DNA of 8,652 nucleotides from an uncultured Oscillospiraceae bacterium. GTDB lineage: Bacteria; Bacillota_A; Clostridia; Oscillospirales; Oscillospiraceae. The notes beneath the pieces are model-generated. The model did not search any database. It was not told where the DNA came from and saw only the letters and a list, made by a program, of their open reading frames with translations. The stretch spans positions 1 to 8,652 of the forward strand of contig CANRKN010000089.1 of assembly GCA_947631215.1 (NCBI GenBank), written 5' to 3'. A program made the position numbers and the translations under genes. This document shows, in pieces, positions 1-5,473 of this stretch (position 1 is the stretch's first letter; every line of letters begins with the position of its first letter).

Positions 1-186
1 AAGCACGTTGCGGACATCGACGCCGCCTGCCGCGAACGGCTGGAGGTCCTGATCCCCGCCATGGCCAAGCAGGAGGGCGTCACAGAGCAGCTCAAAGCAA
101 CCGACCAAATGGAATGGGTCCGCAGAATGAACAGCATCAAGAATCGCGCGGAAGAGATCGTCCTTCAGGAACTGGTCTACGACTGA
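1..186 (+). CDS. tnpV: TnpV-like transposon protein, 3' end only
   Basis: This is the C-terminal 61 residues of a protein whose start lies before the window. Frame 1 is open from base 1 to a TGA at 184-186. The end contains EQLKATDQMEWVRRMNSIKN followed by RAEEIVLQELVYD, which I recognise as the typical C-terminus of TnpV. TnpV is a small protein of unknown biochemical role carried by Tn4451-like elements and many clostridial conjugative elements, where it usually lies close to recombinase or repressor genes. The gene converges on the minus-strand operon, whose last stop codon is only 13 nt away, and no hairpin terminator is visible in that gap. The family call rests on remembered similarity of the tail, not on a search. 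Confidence 0.8.
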   Translation, partial: KHVADIDAACRERLEVLIPAMAKQEGVTEQLKATDQMEWVRRMNSIKNRAEEIVLQELVYD

Positions 187-199
187 GAGTACTATAACC

Positions 200-1075
200 T
201 CAAAACACGCATTTGGCAAGATCGCCGACGCCGTCCCGGAGCTTATACTTGCACACACCGTCAAGCACTTTTTTCTCGATCAGCGTTTTGGTCAAAGCCG
301 CCGTCCATTTTTGGCTGAAATTCGTATTGCCGAAATATGCGTTGAAGTTCTGCTGCGGGAGCAGAACGTACTCGCGGCCTTCCTCCTTGTTGGCGATATA
401 GTATTTGCACAGCAAAATGCTCGCCTCCACGGGGACGCTGCCCGGCGTCAGCTCGGCTAGGCGTTGGACGACCCTTTCCGGCAGTTCAAAATCCTTATCC
501 CGTAGCGGCCCCAGTTCAAGCGCGTCGGCGAGGATATCGTCAAAACGAAGCACCCACGCGCCTTTTGTATTGGAGGCAAAGGCCGGAACGAGCATCTGCC
601 GGAGCTTATTCGCCCATTGGCCGCGAAAGCCTTTTTTGAGTGCCAGGACCTTATCCAAAACACCCTTGCGAACGGCACTGGGATTCGTTTCCACAAAGGC
701 GATGATATTCTCCACATGCCGGATCAGCCAGCCCTCCCCATCAGGGGTCACCAGCTCCGGAAATTCCTGCGCATATTCCCCATAATTCACCCTGCGCCTC
801 GGATCGTCCAGATCCGGGGCCTTTTTTGTTTTCTCCCCGGAAAGGCTGCACCAGGCCAGCAGCGCCCGGCGGGCACAGTCGATCCTATCATAACCGCTGC
901 CGTCCTCCCGGAAGAGATAGCCGCGGGCCAGGATCGTCAGAACATGGCGAAAACCCTTGAAGTCCATCAGCATGGGAAAGGTGAAGCGCCCCATGTAGGC
1001 GGTGCCGCCCTTGCCCTCCGCCTTGTATTCGGGAAACTCTGTGTAGGCCGAAAACTCCTCCCATTCATTCAGCAT
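200..1075 (-). CDS. Unknown 291-residue protein, second gene of the polymerase operon
   Basis: I do not recognise this family. The ATG at 1075 lies inside the end of the polymerase gene, with an 11-nt overlap, and is preceded by a good ribosome binding site (AAGGAGG about 10 nt upstream). The two proteins are therefore very likely made from one mRNA and translationally coupled. The protein looks soluble: there is no signal peptide, no membrane segment and no obvious cysteine cluster (isolated Cys at 67, 76, 223, 275 and 289). The N-terminal third is rich in aromatic residues and glycine. Residues 115-165 are mostly helical and basic. The C-terminal part (about 237-280) has alternating beta- and helix-like stretches with many Lys and Asn, which might be a winged-helix-like nucleic-acid-binding fold, but that is a guess. 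The constant link to a polymerase suggests a loading, specificity or regulatory factor. Convergent tnpV ends 13 nt beyond its stop. Confidence 0.85.
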   Translation of the reverse strand: MLNEWEEFSAYTEFPEYKAEGKGGTAYMGRFTFPMLMDFKGFRHVLTILARGYLFREDGSGYDRIDCARRALLAWCSLSGEKTKKAPDLDDPRRRVNYGEYAQEFPELVTPDGEGWLIRHVENIIAFVETNPSAVRKGVLDKVLALKKGFRGQWANKLRQMLVPAFASNTKGAWVLRFDDILADALELGPLRDKDFELPERVVQRLAELTPGSVPVEASILLCKYYIANKEEGREYVLLPQQNFNAYFGNTNFSQKWTAALTKTLIEKKVLDGVCKYKLRDGVGDLAKCVF

Positions 1076-4000
1076 GTTTTCTCAGCCTCCTTATCCAGCC
1101 CCTCCTCCGAGACGCGCTCCGGTCAACGGCCAGCTCCAGCGCCGCTGCCGGCAGCACCTCCAGAATGAACGCCCGCTTGCCCAGAGCCTCCGCACACATC
1201 ACGGCCTCGTCCCAGTCCAGCCGCTCCAACACCTCTCCCGGTCCGGGCCGGACATTGGGGCGGATCACGTCCCGGCAGTTACGGATCAGCCTCTGGCGGT
1301 AGTCCTGGCTGTCCGCAGCGCCGCGCATCATCCTCTTCATCTGCTCCGTGTCGGTCTGCCGGACGCCTTTGTGTCTCTTTACCTCCATGTCCCGGTGCTG
1401 GTCATCCAGGTCCATCAGAATGTCCCCCAGCATCCGGTAGCCGCCGCACCGGAAGTCGCAGAGGATGTCCCGGCAGGACGGCAGCCGACCGGTGAATACC
1501 GTGTAGAGCATCAAAAGCCGATCCTCTTTGGGGGTAAACTGCCAGCTGGATTCCCGCAGGTTGGACAGCGTCGTATGCACGTCATAGGGGGACATATAGG
1601 AGAAAGTGTCATACAGTGCGTCCACGGATATCTCATTCTCCCGGTCCTGGGAAAATAGGATACGCTGTATGTCCTTCCGGTAGTTGCCGGAGGACGTGAT
1701 GTGCCGGTATGCCTCGCAGCGCCGTTTGGCCTCTTCGTAGTCCGCGATGATCGAACGCATACGTTCCAGGGCGTGTGGGTCGAGCTTTTCTTTCCAGTCC
1801 AAATCTATGGCAAAGGTGAAAAGCTCCCCGCTGTCCGCCGGTTCTGCCTTCGGTATTTTCGTTTTTCTCCCCAGCTCGCGGGCATAGAACGGCGTGCGCT
1901 CCAGGTTGGCCGTGATCTCATCCCAATCGACCCCGTTGAAGAAGGCCCTGAGCTTCTGGTTCCGGGTTGGATCGTACCACGCATGGTCGTCCGGCTCCCC
2001 GGCGATCTCCTTGTAACGAAGGAAGAGACTTCGGACTCTGGCCTGATGGCCCAGGTATTCGGACAGGTCCGGCTTAATGCCGCTCTTGGCCGAGTCGATC
2101 TCCAGGCCCGTGAGGATGGTCAGGATCTCCGTCTCTTTTCGGCACTGTTCCCGCAGCTCCTCCGGGGCCGCCTCATCATAGGCAAGGATGCTCCGGCGCA
2201 GGGCGGCGTTGGATATCTGCCCGATGCGGGAGGAAAAGGTGCTCTTCACGGTCAAAAACCGGGCGCGCCAGTCGCTGGCGTTCGCGATCAGTGCCTCGGC
2301 GGACGGTATCTTCAGCAAAGGCAAATTGCTGTCATTTTCAATACCTCCGGCATAATTGCGGAGGATACTGCGGCACAGCATGGGCTCCGCGTACAGGTGG
2401 ACGGTATCCCCGTCATAATCCGCGCCGCCCAGCCGATCCGGGATCAGGGACCGGGAATCCACCATAGCCACATAGTATAGGTGGGACAGATACTTTTCCC
2501 GCAGCGGCCCCACAGGAGAGATCGGCGTGACCAGCGCCTCCTCGTTCCGGGAGATATGCGGATTGCGGAGGATCGTGAGAAGTCCCTTCTGCGCATACGC
2601 AGGCTGCGGCGCATAGACCTGCGCTCCCGTCAAACATTCCTTTTCCAGAACTCGGCTCGCCTCCGGCGAAGTGGGCCGCACAATGTTTGCCAGCAGGCGC
2701 ATCAGGTCGTCGGATAGGTATCGGGTGTCCCCGCTGACCTGCAGCTTGCCCATGCCGTATTTCTCCAAAATCTGTTTGGCCTTGTCCGCCAGTTCCTTTT
2801 GAAAGACTTTCTCCCGCAGAAAGGCAGGGTTCTTGCTGAGCAGCTCCGCCCGCAGCTTGCGCCCGTCGCCGTAGTCCAGTTCCGGGTCATCTTTATCCGC
2901 GGCGAAATAGGCGAGCTGCCAGTCTTCGTTGGCAGCGGCGTTATAGTAGGCGATCTCCGTCGCCTTTGTGAACCAGGTCCCGTCTTGGTCCGCGGGAGAG
3001 GTCTCCCAGCCCAGCGGGAGGCAGTGGGGCCGGTATTCCTCGGCGGTGATAGCCGCAGTATTGAGGAGCTGGAAGTTCAGCTCCGTCAGTCCGTCCCGGC
3101 TGCGGCGGTCCATGTTGGAAACAAACAGCTTGTGTCCGTACCTCCGGCAGCGCTCCAGGTACTCCTTCCAGCGCAGGCCGTTTTCCCGCATCCAGCCCCA
3201 GCCCTTGCACATGCTCTTCGTGAGGATCATGTCCACCTTTGAGACAGGATGGCGGAGACCCTCAATATCCTCGATCTCGTCCACGCCCAGCTCCGCGAAC
3301 AGAGATTTGATGTCCACTTCGTGCACAACGCCCTTGATGTACGGCAGACGTATCTGAAAGGAATGGTGGTCGTGCTTTTCATAGCCGAAGGGATCAAGCC
3401 GGAGGGCAAGCTCCTGGGAGATCAGCCCCTCGCCGTCAAATTCCAGCACCTCCACGTCCATCCGCTTTTCCACGCGGGTATAGCGGCGTACCGGCCCGTC
3501 GGTGCCGTCATCCTCCACGGTGATGACGGGAACGTCCTTTATAATGCTCCGGGGGTTGTCCACTACGATGATATGATCGGCGTCCAGGGAATAACAGACG
3601 CTGCGCGCTGTTATTCCCAACGGATACCGGTCGTGCTCCCGGCTAACGCCGGAACCGCACGACATGGCATAATAGTCTTCGCCGATGACCTGTCCGCTGG
3701 TGAACATGAGGCCGTTGTATGCATAGAGCTTGGAAAGCTGACAGTTCCCGATGGTCATCCCCAGCGTCATGGCCTCCCATAGCGCGTCATAGAGATCGGC
3801 GCGGACAAAGGAGAGCCTGTTGTTTCGGCTCATGCTGGCGGAGCGCTCAAAAGCGCGGAAGTGCACTGGGCCGCGGGTAAAGGTGAGCTCTATACCCTCC
3901 GGACGAAACAGCCATTCTGCCAGATCTTGCAGTTGCTTCACCTGCCCAACGGCACGGCGGTCGAAGATCCCGGTGAAGTCCAGATAGACCAGGGAGCCCA

Positions 4001-4226
4001 TCAGCCTGTCCTCTGGGTCCGCCGTCACGGGACCGGGATCATCGGCGGTAAGGTGCAGCAGCTGATGAAACATGGCGCAGTCGTCCTGCATGGTTTTACG
4101 GATGGCAGACCGGCTCGTCTCGTCATTGGTATCAAAGCAGAAGCGCCAGCCGCCCTCCGTCTTTTGCCGACAGTTCAGGATCGTCCGTGCGGAGATCTGC
4201 AGGATACTGTACTGCTGCAATTTCAT
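1065..4226 (-). CDS. Single-chain RNA polymerase of the cellular RdRP / YonO superfamily (DYDGD)
   Basis: This 1053-residue protein carries the signature motifs of the two-barrel RNA polymerases related to eukaryotic RNAi RdRPs (QDE-1 type) and phage SPbeta YonO. In order, they are: a first-barrel segment with Lys337 and Lys341 (TKSMCKGW) followed by ELNFQLLNT at 382-390, resembling the RPSxxKF...LNRQ region of RdRPs; RNPHIS at 554-559, matching the RNP motif that precedes the catalytic barrel; GGADYDGD with Asp603, Asp605 and Asp607 as the metal-binding triad; and EIDSAKSG around 710-716, like the AVDxxKTG motif after the active site. Members polymerise RNA; YonO uses DNA as template and QDE-1 can use RNA or DNA, so the template here cannot be decided. 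The start ATG has AGAAGGTGA about 10 nt upstream. Residues about 183-213 come from a hairpin repeat element. A partner gene overlaps its 3' end. Length is compatible with a complete enzyme and no frameshift is seen. Confidence 0.88.
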   Translation of the reverse strand: MKLQQYSILQISARTILNCRQKTEGGWRFCFDTNDETSRSAIRKTMQDDCAMFHQLLHLTADDPGPVTADPEDRLMGSLVYLDFTGIFDRRAVGQVKQLQDLAEWLFRPEGIELTFTRGPVHFRAFERSASMSRNNRLSFVRADLYDALWEAMTLGMTIGNCQLSKLYAYNGLMFTSGQVIGEDYYAMSCGSGVSREHDRYPLGITARSVCYSLDADHIIVVDNPRSIIKDVPVITVEDDGTDGPVRRYTRVEKRMDVEVLEFDGEGLISQELALRLDPFGYEKHDHHSFQIRLPYIKGVVHEVDIKSLFAELGVDEIEDIEGLRHPVSKVDMILTKSMCKGWGWMRENGLRWKEYLERCRRYGHKLFVSNMDRRSRDGLTELNFQLLNTAAITAEEYRPHCLPLGWETSPADQDGTWFTKATEIAYYNAAANEDWQLAYFAADKDDPELDYGDGRKLRAELLSKNPAFLREKVFQKELADKAKQILEKYGMGKLQVSGDTRYLSDDLMRLLANIVRPTSPEASRVLEKECLTGAQVYAPQPAYAQKGLLTILRNPHISRNEEALVTPISPVGPLREKYLSHLYYVAMVDSRSLIPDRLGGADYDGDTVHLYAEPMLCRSILRNYAGGIENDSNLPLLKIPSAEALIANASDWRARFLTVKSTFSSRIGQISNAALRRSILAYDEAAPEELREQCRKETEILTILTGLEIDSAKSGIKPDLSEYLGHQARVRSLFLRYKEIAGEPDDHAWYDPTRNQKLRAFFNGVDWDEITANLERTPFYARELGRKTKIPKAEPADSGELFTFAIDLDWKEKLDPHALERMRSIIADYEEAKRRCEAYRHITSSGNYRKDIQRILFSQDRENEISVDALYDTFSYMSPYDVHTTLSNLRESSWQFTPKEDRLLMLYTVFTGRLPSCRDILCDFRCGGYRMLGDILMDLDDQHRDMEVKRHKGVRQTDTEQMKRMMRGAADSQDYRQRLIRNCRDVIRPNVRPGPGEVLERLDWDEAVMCAEALGKRAFILEVLPAAALELAVDRSASRRRGWIRRLRKHAE
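3587..3669 (+). repeat. Double-hairpin mobile palindromic element, copy A (inside the polymerase gene)
   Basis: Copy A has two hairpins. Hairpin 1 is an 11-bp perfect stem (3587-3597 with 3608-3618) around a 10-nt loop. Hairpin 2 has a 7-bp outer stem (3630-3636 with 3657-3663) and an inner stem CCGGC/GCCGG (3639-3643 with 3648-3652) closed by the loop TAAC; TACC at 3625-3628 can pair imperfectly with GGCA at 3666-3669. A second copy with the same architecture is at 5341-5421 on the same strand. Twenty consecutive bases (3593-3612) are identical to 5347-5366, while stem bases change in matching pairs. Here the element is antisense to the polymerase gene and encodes residues about 183-213 of it without breaking the frame. 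I do not recognise a named family. Confidence 0.8.
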
Positions 4227-4255
4227 AAGCTGTCTTCACCTTCTTTCAAAATAAG

Positions 4256-4273
4256 ATAACTGCTATCACTTTT
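4256..4273 (+). repeat. 18-bp direct repeat, copy 1 (upstream of the polymerase operon)
   Basis: ATAACTGCTATCACTTTT occurs here and again, exactly and in the same orientation, at 5047-5064. This copy lies 30-47 nt upstream of the polymerase ATG, inside the only short space (4227-4280) available for that operon's promoter downstream of the preceding terminator. On the minus strand a weak -35-like TTGAGC (4285-4280) precedes it, and the repeat covers the spacer and the expected -10 area. It contains the half-palindrome GATA-ACTGC-TATC. An operator, promoter element or recombination remnant are all possible. Confidence 0.6.
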
Positions 4274-4280
4274 AAAAAGG

Positions 4281-4314
4281 CTCAAGAAAAAAGAGCCGAT
4301 CGTCCGACTCTTTT
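4281..4314 (-). terminator. Rho-independent terminator after the XRE repressor gene
   Basis: Read on the minus strand, AAAAGAGTCG (4314-4305) pairs with CGGCTCTTTT (4298-4289) around a 6-nt loop, with one G-U wobble, and is followed by further T residues (TTCTT). On the plus strand the wobble becomes a C-A mismatch, so the hairpin fits minus-strand transcripts better. It lies 35 nt beyond the stop of the repressor gene and separates it from the polymerase operon, which must therefore have its own promoter. Confidence 0.75.
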
Positions 4315-4348
4315 GCTAAAACGTGCCCGCTCTGCGGTCCTGCCCGTG

Positions 4349-4600
4349 TCACTCCTCGTTCTGGTCGTCAAAGGAGTAATCATTCAGCTCTTTGAAATCC
4401 AGAAACTCCGAGACCGTCATGTTGAAAGCAATGGCGATCTTATGGAGCGTCATGACCCTGGGATTCTTGGTAAGGCCGCGGACGATATTATCAATGGTGG
4501 ACTGATTGATACCGCTCATCGTGGCCAGCTTGTTGATGGCGATACCCCGTTCCTTGCAAAGCTGACGGATGCGGCGGACGTACAGATCGGAATACTCCAT
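4349..4600 (-). CDS. XRE/Cro-CI family transcriptional repressor
   Basis: This is an 83-residue single-domain DNA-binding protein. Residues 9-66 form a typical XRE helix-turn-helix fold: the segment KLATMSGINQSTIDNIVRG (24-42) is the helix-turn-helix itself, and TLHKIAIAFNMTVSEFLD closes the domain. The last 15 residues are acidic and probably flexible. The ATG at 4600 is preceded by AGAGGAGG at ideal spacing. Such small regulators commonly control the divergent promoters of mobile elements. Here the intergenic region contains three copies of an ACCCG-N4-CGGGT-like palindrome placed over the likely promoters, which this protein is the obvious candidate to bind. It probably represses both its own gene and the small plus-strand gene at 4750. 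The assignment to family is firm; the operator assignment is inferred from position. Confidence 0.93.
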   Translation of the reverse strand: MEYSDLYVRRIRQLCKERGIAINKLATMSGINQSTIDNIVRGLTKNPRVMTLHKIAIAFNMTVSEFLDFKELNDYSFDDQNEE

Positions 4601-4617
4601 GGCAGCCTCCTCTTGTT

Positions 4618-4631
4618 ACCCGTTTGTGGGT
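4618..4631. promoter_or_regulatory. Operator O1, divergent palindrome copy
   Basis: ACCCGTTTGTGGGT has the same 14-nt layout as the two perfect operators downstream, with ACCC and GGGT as outer half sites and a degenerate centre. It lies just upstream of the repressor's ribosome binding site and would cover the start of its transcript if the -10 is TATCAT (4644-4639, minus strand). Confidence 0.6.
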
Positions 4632-4665
4632 TAACCTGATGATAACAAGAGAATCGGACGCATTA

Positions 4666-4679
4666 ACCCGAATACGGGT
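4666..4679. promoter_or_regulatory. Operator O2, perfect palindrome
   Basis: ACCCGAATACGGGT, extended by one further A/T pair on each side (4665-4680), has perfect six-base arms. It abuts the plus-strand -35 box TTGACT (4679-4684) and overlaps the weak minus-strand -35 candidate GTTAAT (4667-4662), so a bound repressor could block both divergent promoters. Its centre is 48 nt from O1 and 49 nt from O3. Confidence 0.75.
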
Positions 4680-4708
4680 TGACTTGCGCGGCTTTTTGGC
4701 GTTAAAAT
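4679..4708 (+). promoter_or_regulatory. Promoter of the small gene at 4750
   Basis: TTGACT (4679-4684) and TAAAAT (4703-4708) are separated by 18 nt and lie upstream of the small plus-strand gene. Operator O2 touches the -35 and operator O3 covers the expected transcription start near 4715, the arrangement expected for a repressed promoter. Confidence 0.65.
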
Positions 4709-4714
4709 CGAATT

Positions 4715-4728
4715 ACCCGAATACGGGT
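4715..4728. promoter_or_regulatory. Operator O3, perfect palindrome
   Basis: This is the same 14-nt core as O2, extended to TACCCG/CGGGTA arms (4714-4729). It sits just downstream of the -10 box TAAAAT, over the likely transcription start of the small gene, and so is well placed to block transcription. Confidence 0.75.
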
Positions 4729-4749
4729 ATTTGAGCCGGAGGGTACGCC

Positions 4750-4956
4750 ATGGCAGACTATAGAAAAATGTATTACCTTCTATGCAAGGCGATAGATGAT
4801 GTAATAGATCCGCTGGAACGTATACCGCTTGCCGCGCCATATGCGCAGCAGCTGCAGAGGGTGTTGCTGGAGGCGGAAGAGATTTACATTTCCACCGCGC
4901 CCTATGCTGAGAAGACAGAGGACTCAAAAATCATCCAAATCAAAACAGATGAATAA
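4750..4956 (+). CDS. Small hypothetical protein, 68 residues
   Basis: The gene starts with ATG preceded by GGAGGG at good spacing, has a convincing repressed promoter upstream and a strong terminator right after its TAA, so it is a real single-gene transcription unit. The protein is largely helical: residues 3-25 (DYRKMYYLLCKAIDDVIDPLERI) and 28-48 look like two amphipathic helices, followed by an acidic and lysine-rich tail. There is no signal peptide or membrane segment, and only one cysteine. Proteins of this size and kind sit next to XRE regulators in clostridial mobile elements, but I know no established function. Being the direct target of the divergent repressor suggests a regulatory or element-activation role, which is inference. 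Confidence 0.8.
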   Translation: MADYRKMYYLLCKAIDDVIDPLERIPLAAPYAQQLQRVLLEAEEIYISTAPYAEKTEDSKIIQIKTDE

Positions 4957-4962
4957 TTGGAC

Positions 4963-5009
4963 GCGCTCCGTCGCTTGCTGAAACAGTCAGCGACGGGGCG
5001 CTTTCTTTT
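4963..5009 (+). terminator. Strong rho-independent terminator
   Basis: A 13-bp stem (4963-4975 pairing with 4989-5001, one G-U wobble) with a 13-nt loop is followed by TTTCTTTT. It starts 6 nt after the stop of the small gene and isolates that gene from the tnpW-recombinase operon. Confidence 0.88.
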
Positions 5010-5036
5010 GCCTATAAGACCGTCCATCTGTAAAAA
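5008..5036 (+). promoter_or_regulatory. Possible promoter of the tnpW-recombinase-fic operon
   Basis: TTGCCT (5008-5013) and TAAAAA (5031-5036) are spaced by 17 nt directly after the terminator and upstream of tnpW. The match to consensus is only fair. It is the best candidate I see in the 5010-5176 gap, which must hold a promoter unless the operon depends on readthrough. Confidence 0.35.
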
Positions 5037-5046
5037 CAGTAATTAA

Positions 5047-5064
5047 ATAACTGCTATCACTTTT
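5047..5064 (+). repeat. 18-bp direct repeat, copy 2 (upstream of tnpW)
   Basis: This is the exact second copy of the 18-mer at 4256-4273. Here it lies downstream of the possible promoter and 52 nt upstream of the possible leader peptide. TATCACT inside it is repeated in inverted form as AGTGATA at 5080-5086, so this copy could also be part of a hairpin or a two-part protein-binding site. Confidence 0.6.
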
Positions 5065-5115
5065 TGGTGGCAGGACCCCAGTGATACGACACCACTACAT
5101 ATGGAGGAAGTTCAA

Positions 5116-5139
5116 ATGAAACAGATCAATGGTATTTAA
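5116..5139 (+). CDS. Possible 7-residue leader peptide upstream of tnpW
   Basis: ATG at 5116 opens a seven-codon frame, MKQINGI, ending at TAA 5137-5139. It has a strong ribosome binding site (GGAGGAAG, 5103-5110). After its stop come a short hairpin (GCGCA/TGCGC, 5147-5159) and then the tnpW ribosome binding site. The layout resembles translation-controlled leaders, but it could equally be the remnant of a deleted gene that kept its start region. Confidence 0.35.
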   Translation: MKQINGI

Positions 5140-5176
5140 TCACAGAGCGCATTGTGCGCGGAAAGGAGTATCAAAT

Positions 5177-5473
5177 TTGAGCAAGGAACTGACCTGCAGG
5201 ACCTATAACCCTATCACCCGGCGCATCGGCAACACCACCTTTAAGGTAAAGGTGCATTTCAGCAGTGATGCCACAGAGACCATGGAGGACAAAATTTTGC
5301 GCCTGATCCGCAATGAAGCTGACACAAACGAGTCAAAGTGTGGTACAACAGACGCTGCGCGCTGTTGTACCAGAAAAATACCAGTCACGCTCCCGCTTGC
5401 GCGAAACCGCGTGACATGGTACAATGGATACGCCACAGATGAGCCGTCCAGCCTGAAAGGAGTTCAGCGATGA
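5177..5473 (+). CDS. tnpW: TnpW-like transposon protein with a repeat-derived C-terminus
   Basis: I chose the TTG at 5177 (98 residues) because GGAAAGGAG lies 7-8 nt upstream and because family members begin close to this point; an ATG at 5129 would add 16 residues but has no good ribosome binding site. The core RRIGNTTFKVKVHFSS...ETMEDKILRLIRNEA (residues 15-48) is the recognisable TnpW domain found in small proteins encoded beside recombinases of Tn4451-like elements; its function is unknown. From about residue 55 the protein is encoded by copy B of the double-hairpin element, giving a tail TTDAARCCTRKIPV... that I do not regard as part of the original family, whose members are usually around 60-70 residues. 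The stop overlaps the recombinase start (ATGA), so the two are translationally coupled. Confidence 0.8.
   Translation: MSKELTCRTYNPITRRIGNTTFKVKVHFSSDATETMEDKILRLIRNEADTNESKCGTTDAARCCTRKIPVTLPLARNRVTWYNGYATDEPSSLKGVQR
5341..5421 (+). repeat. Double-hairpin mobile palindromic element, copy B (inside tnpW)
   Basis: Copy B matches copy A in layout. Hairpin 1 is an 11-bp perfect stem (5341-5351 with 5362-5372). Hairpin 2 has TACC/GGTA (5379-5382 with 5418-5421), a 7-bp stem (5384-5390 with 5409-5415) and an inner CGC/GCG stem (5394-5396 with 5401-5403) with loop TTGC. Compared with copy A, three base pairs of stem 1 and two of stem 2 differ by compensatory double changes, so the structure rather than the sequence is kept. 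It encodes the tnpW tail and ends about 50 nt before the recombinase start, so it could also affect expression of that gene. Confidence 0.8.

Noticed and set aside
2406..2420. The DYDGD motif as evidence for a fragment of the host RNA polymerase beta-prime subunit
   Set aside because: The protein has first-barrel lysines and RdRP-like flanking motifs in one chain, and lacks the NADFDGDQMAVH context and the other conserved regions of beta-prime.
1701..2480. Plus-strand open frame of 259 codons opposite the polymerase
   Set aside because: It is antisense to the catalytic region of the polymerase, where the protein motifs (RNP, DYDGD, DSAKSG) are clearly on the minus strand; no family features are seen.
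5129..5176. ATG at 5129 as the tnpW start
   Set aside because: There is no good ribosome binding site at proper spacing, the extra 16 residues do not look like the family, and the TTG at 5177 has an excellent site.
3587..5421. Integron attC sites or a CRISPR repeat as explanation of the hairpin copies
   Set aside because: The GTTRRRY-type attC core sites are absent, there are only two distant copies and there is no spacer array or cas gene.
5397..5425. Promoter inside copy B (TTGCGC, 17 nt, TACAAT) for the recombinase
   Set aside because: The -10 is good but the -35 is poor and falls in the hairpin; copy A does not keep the -35. It could be active, but the sequence alone does not support calling it.
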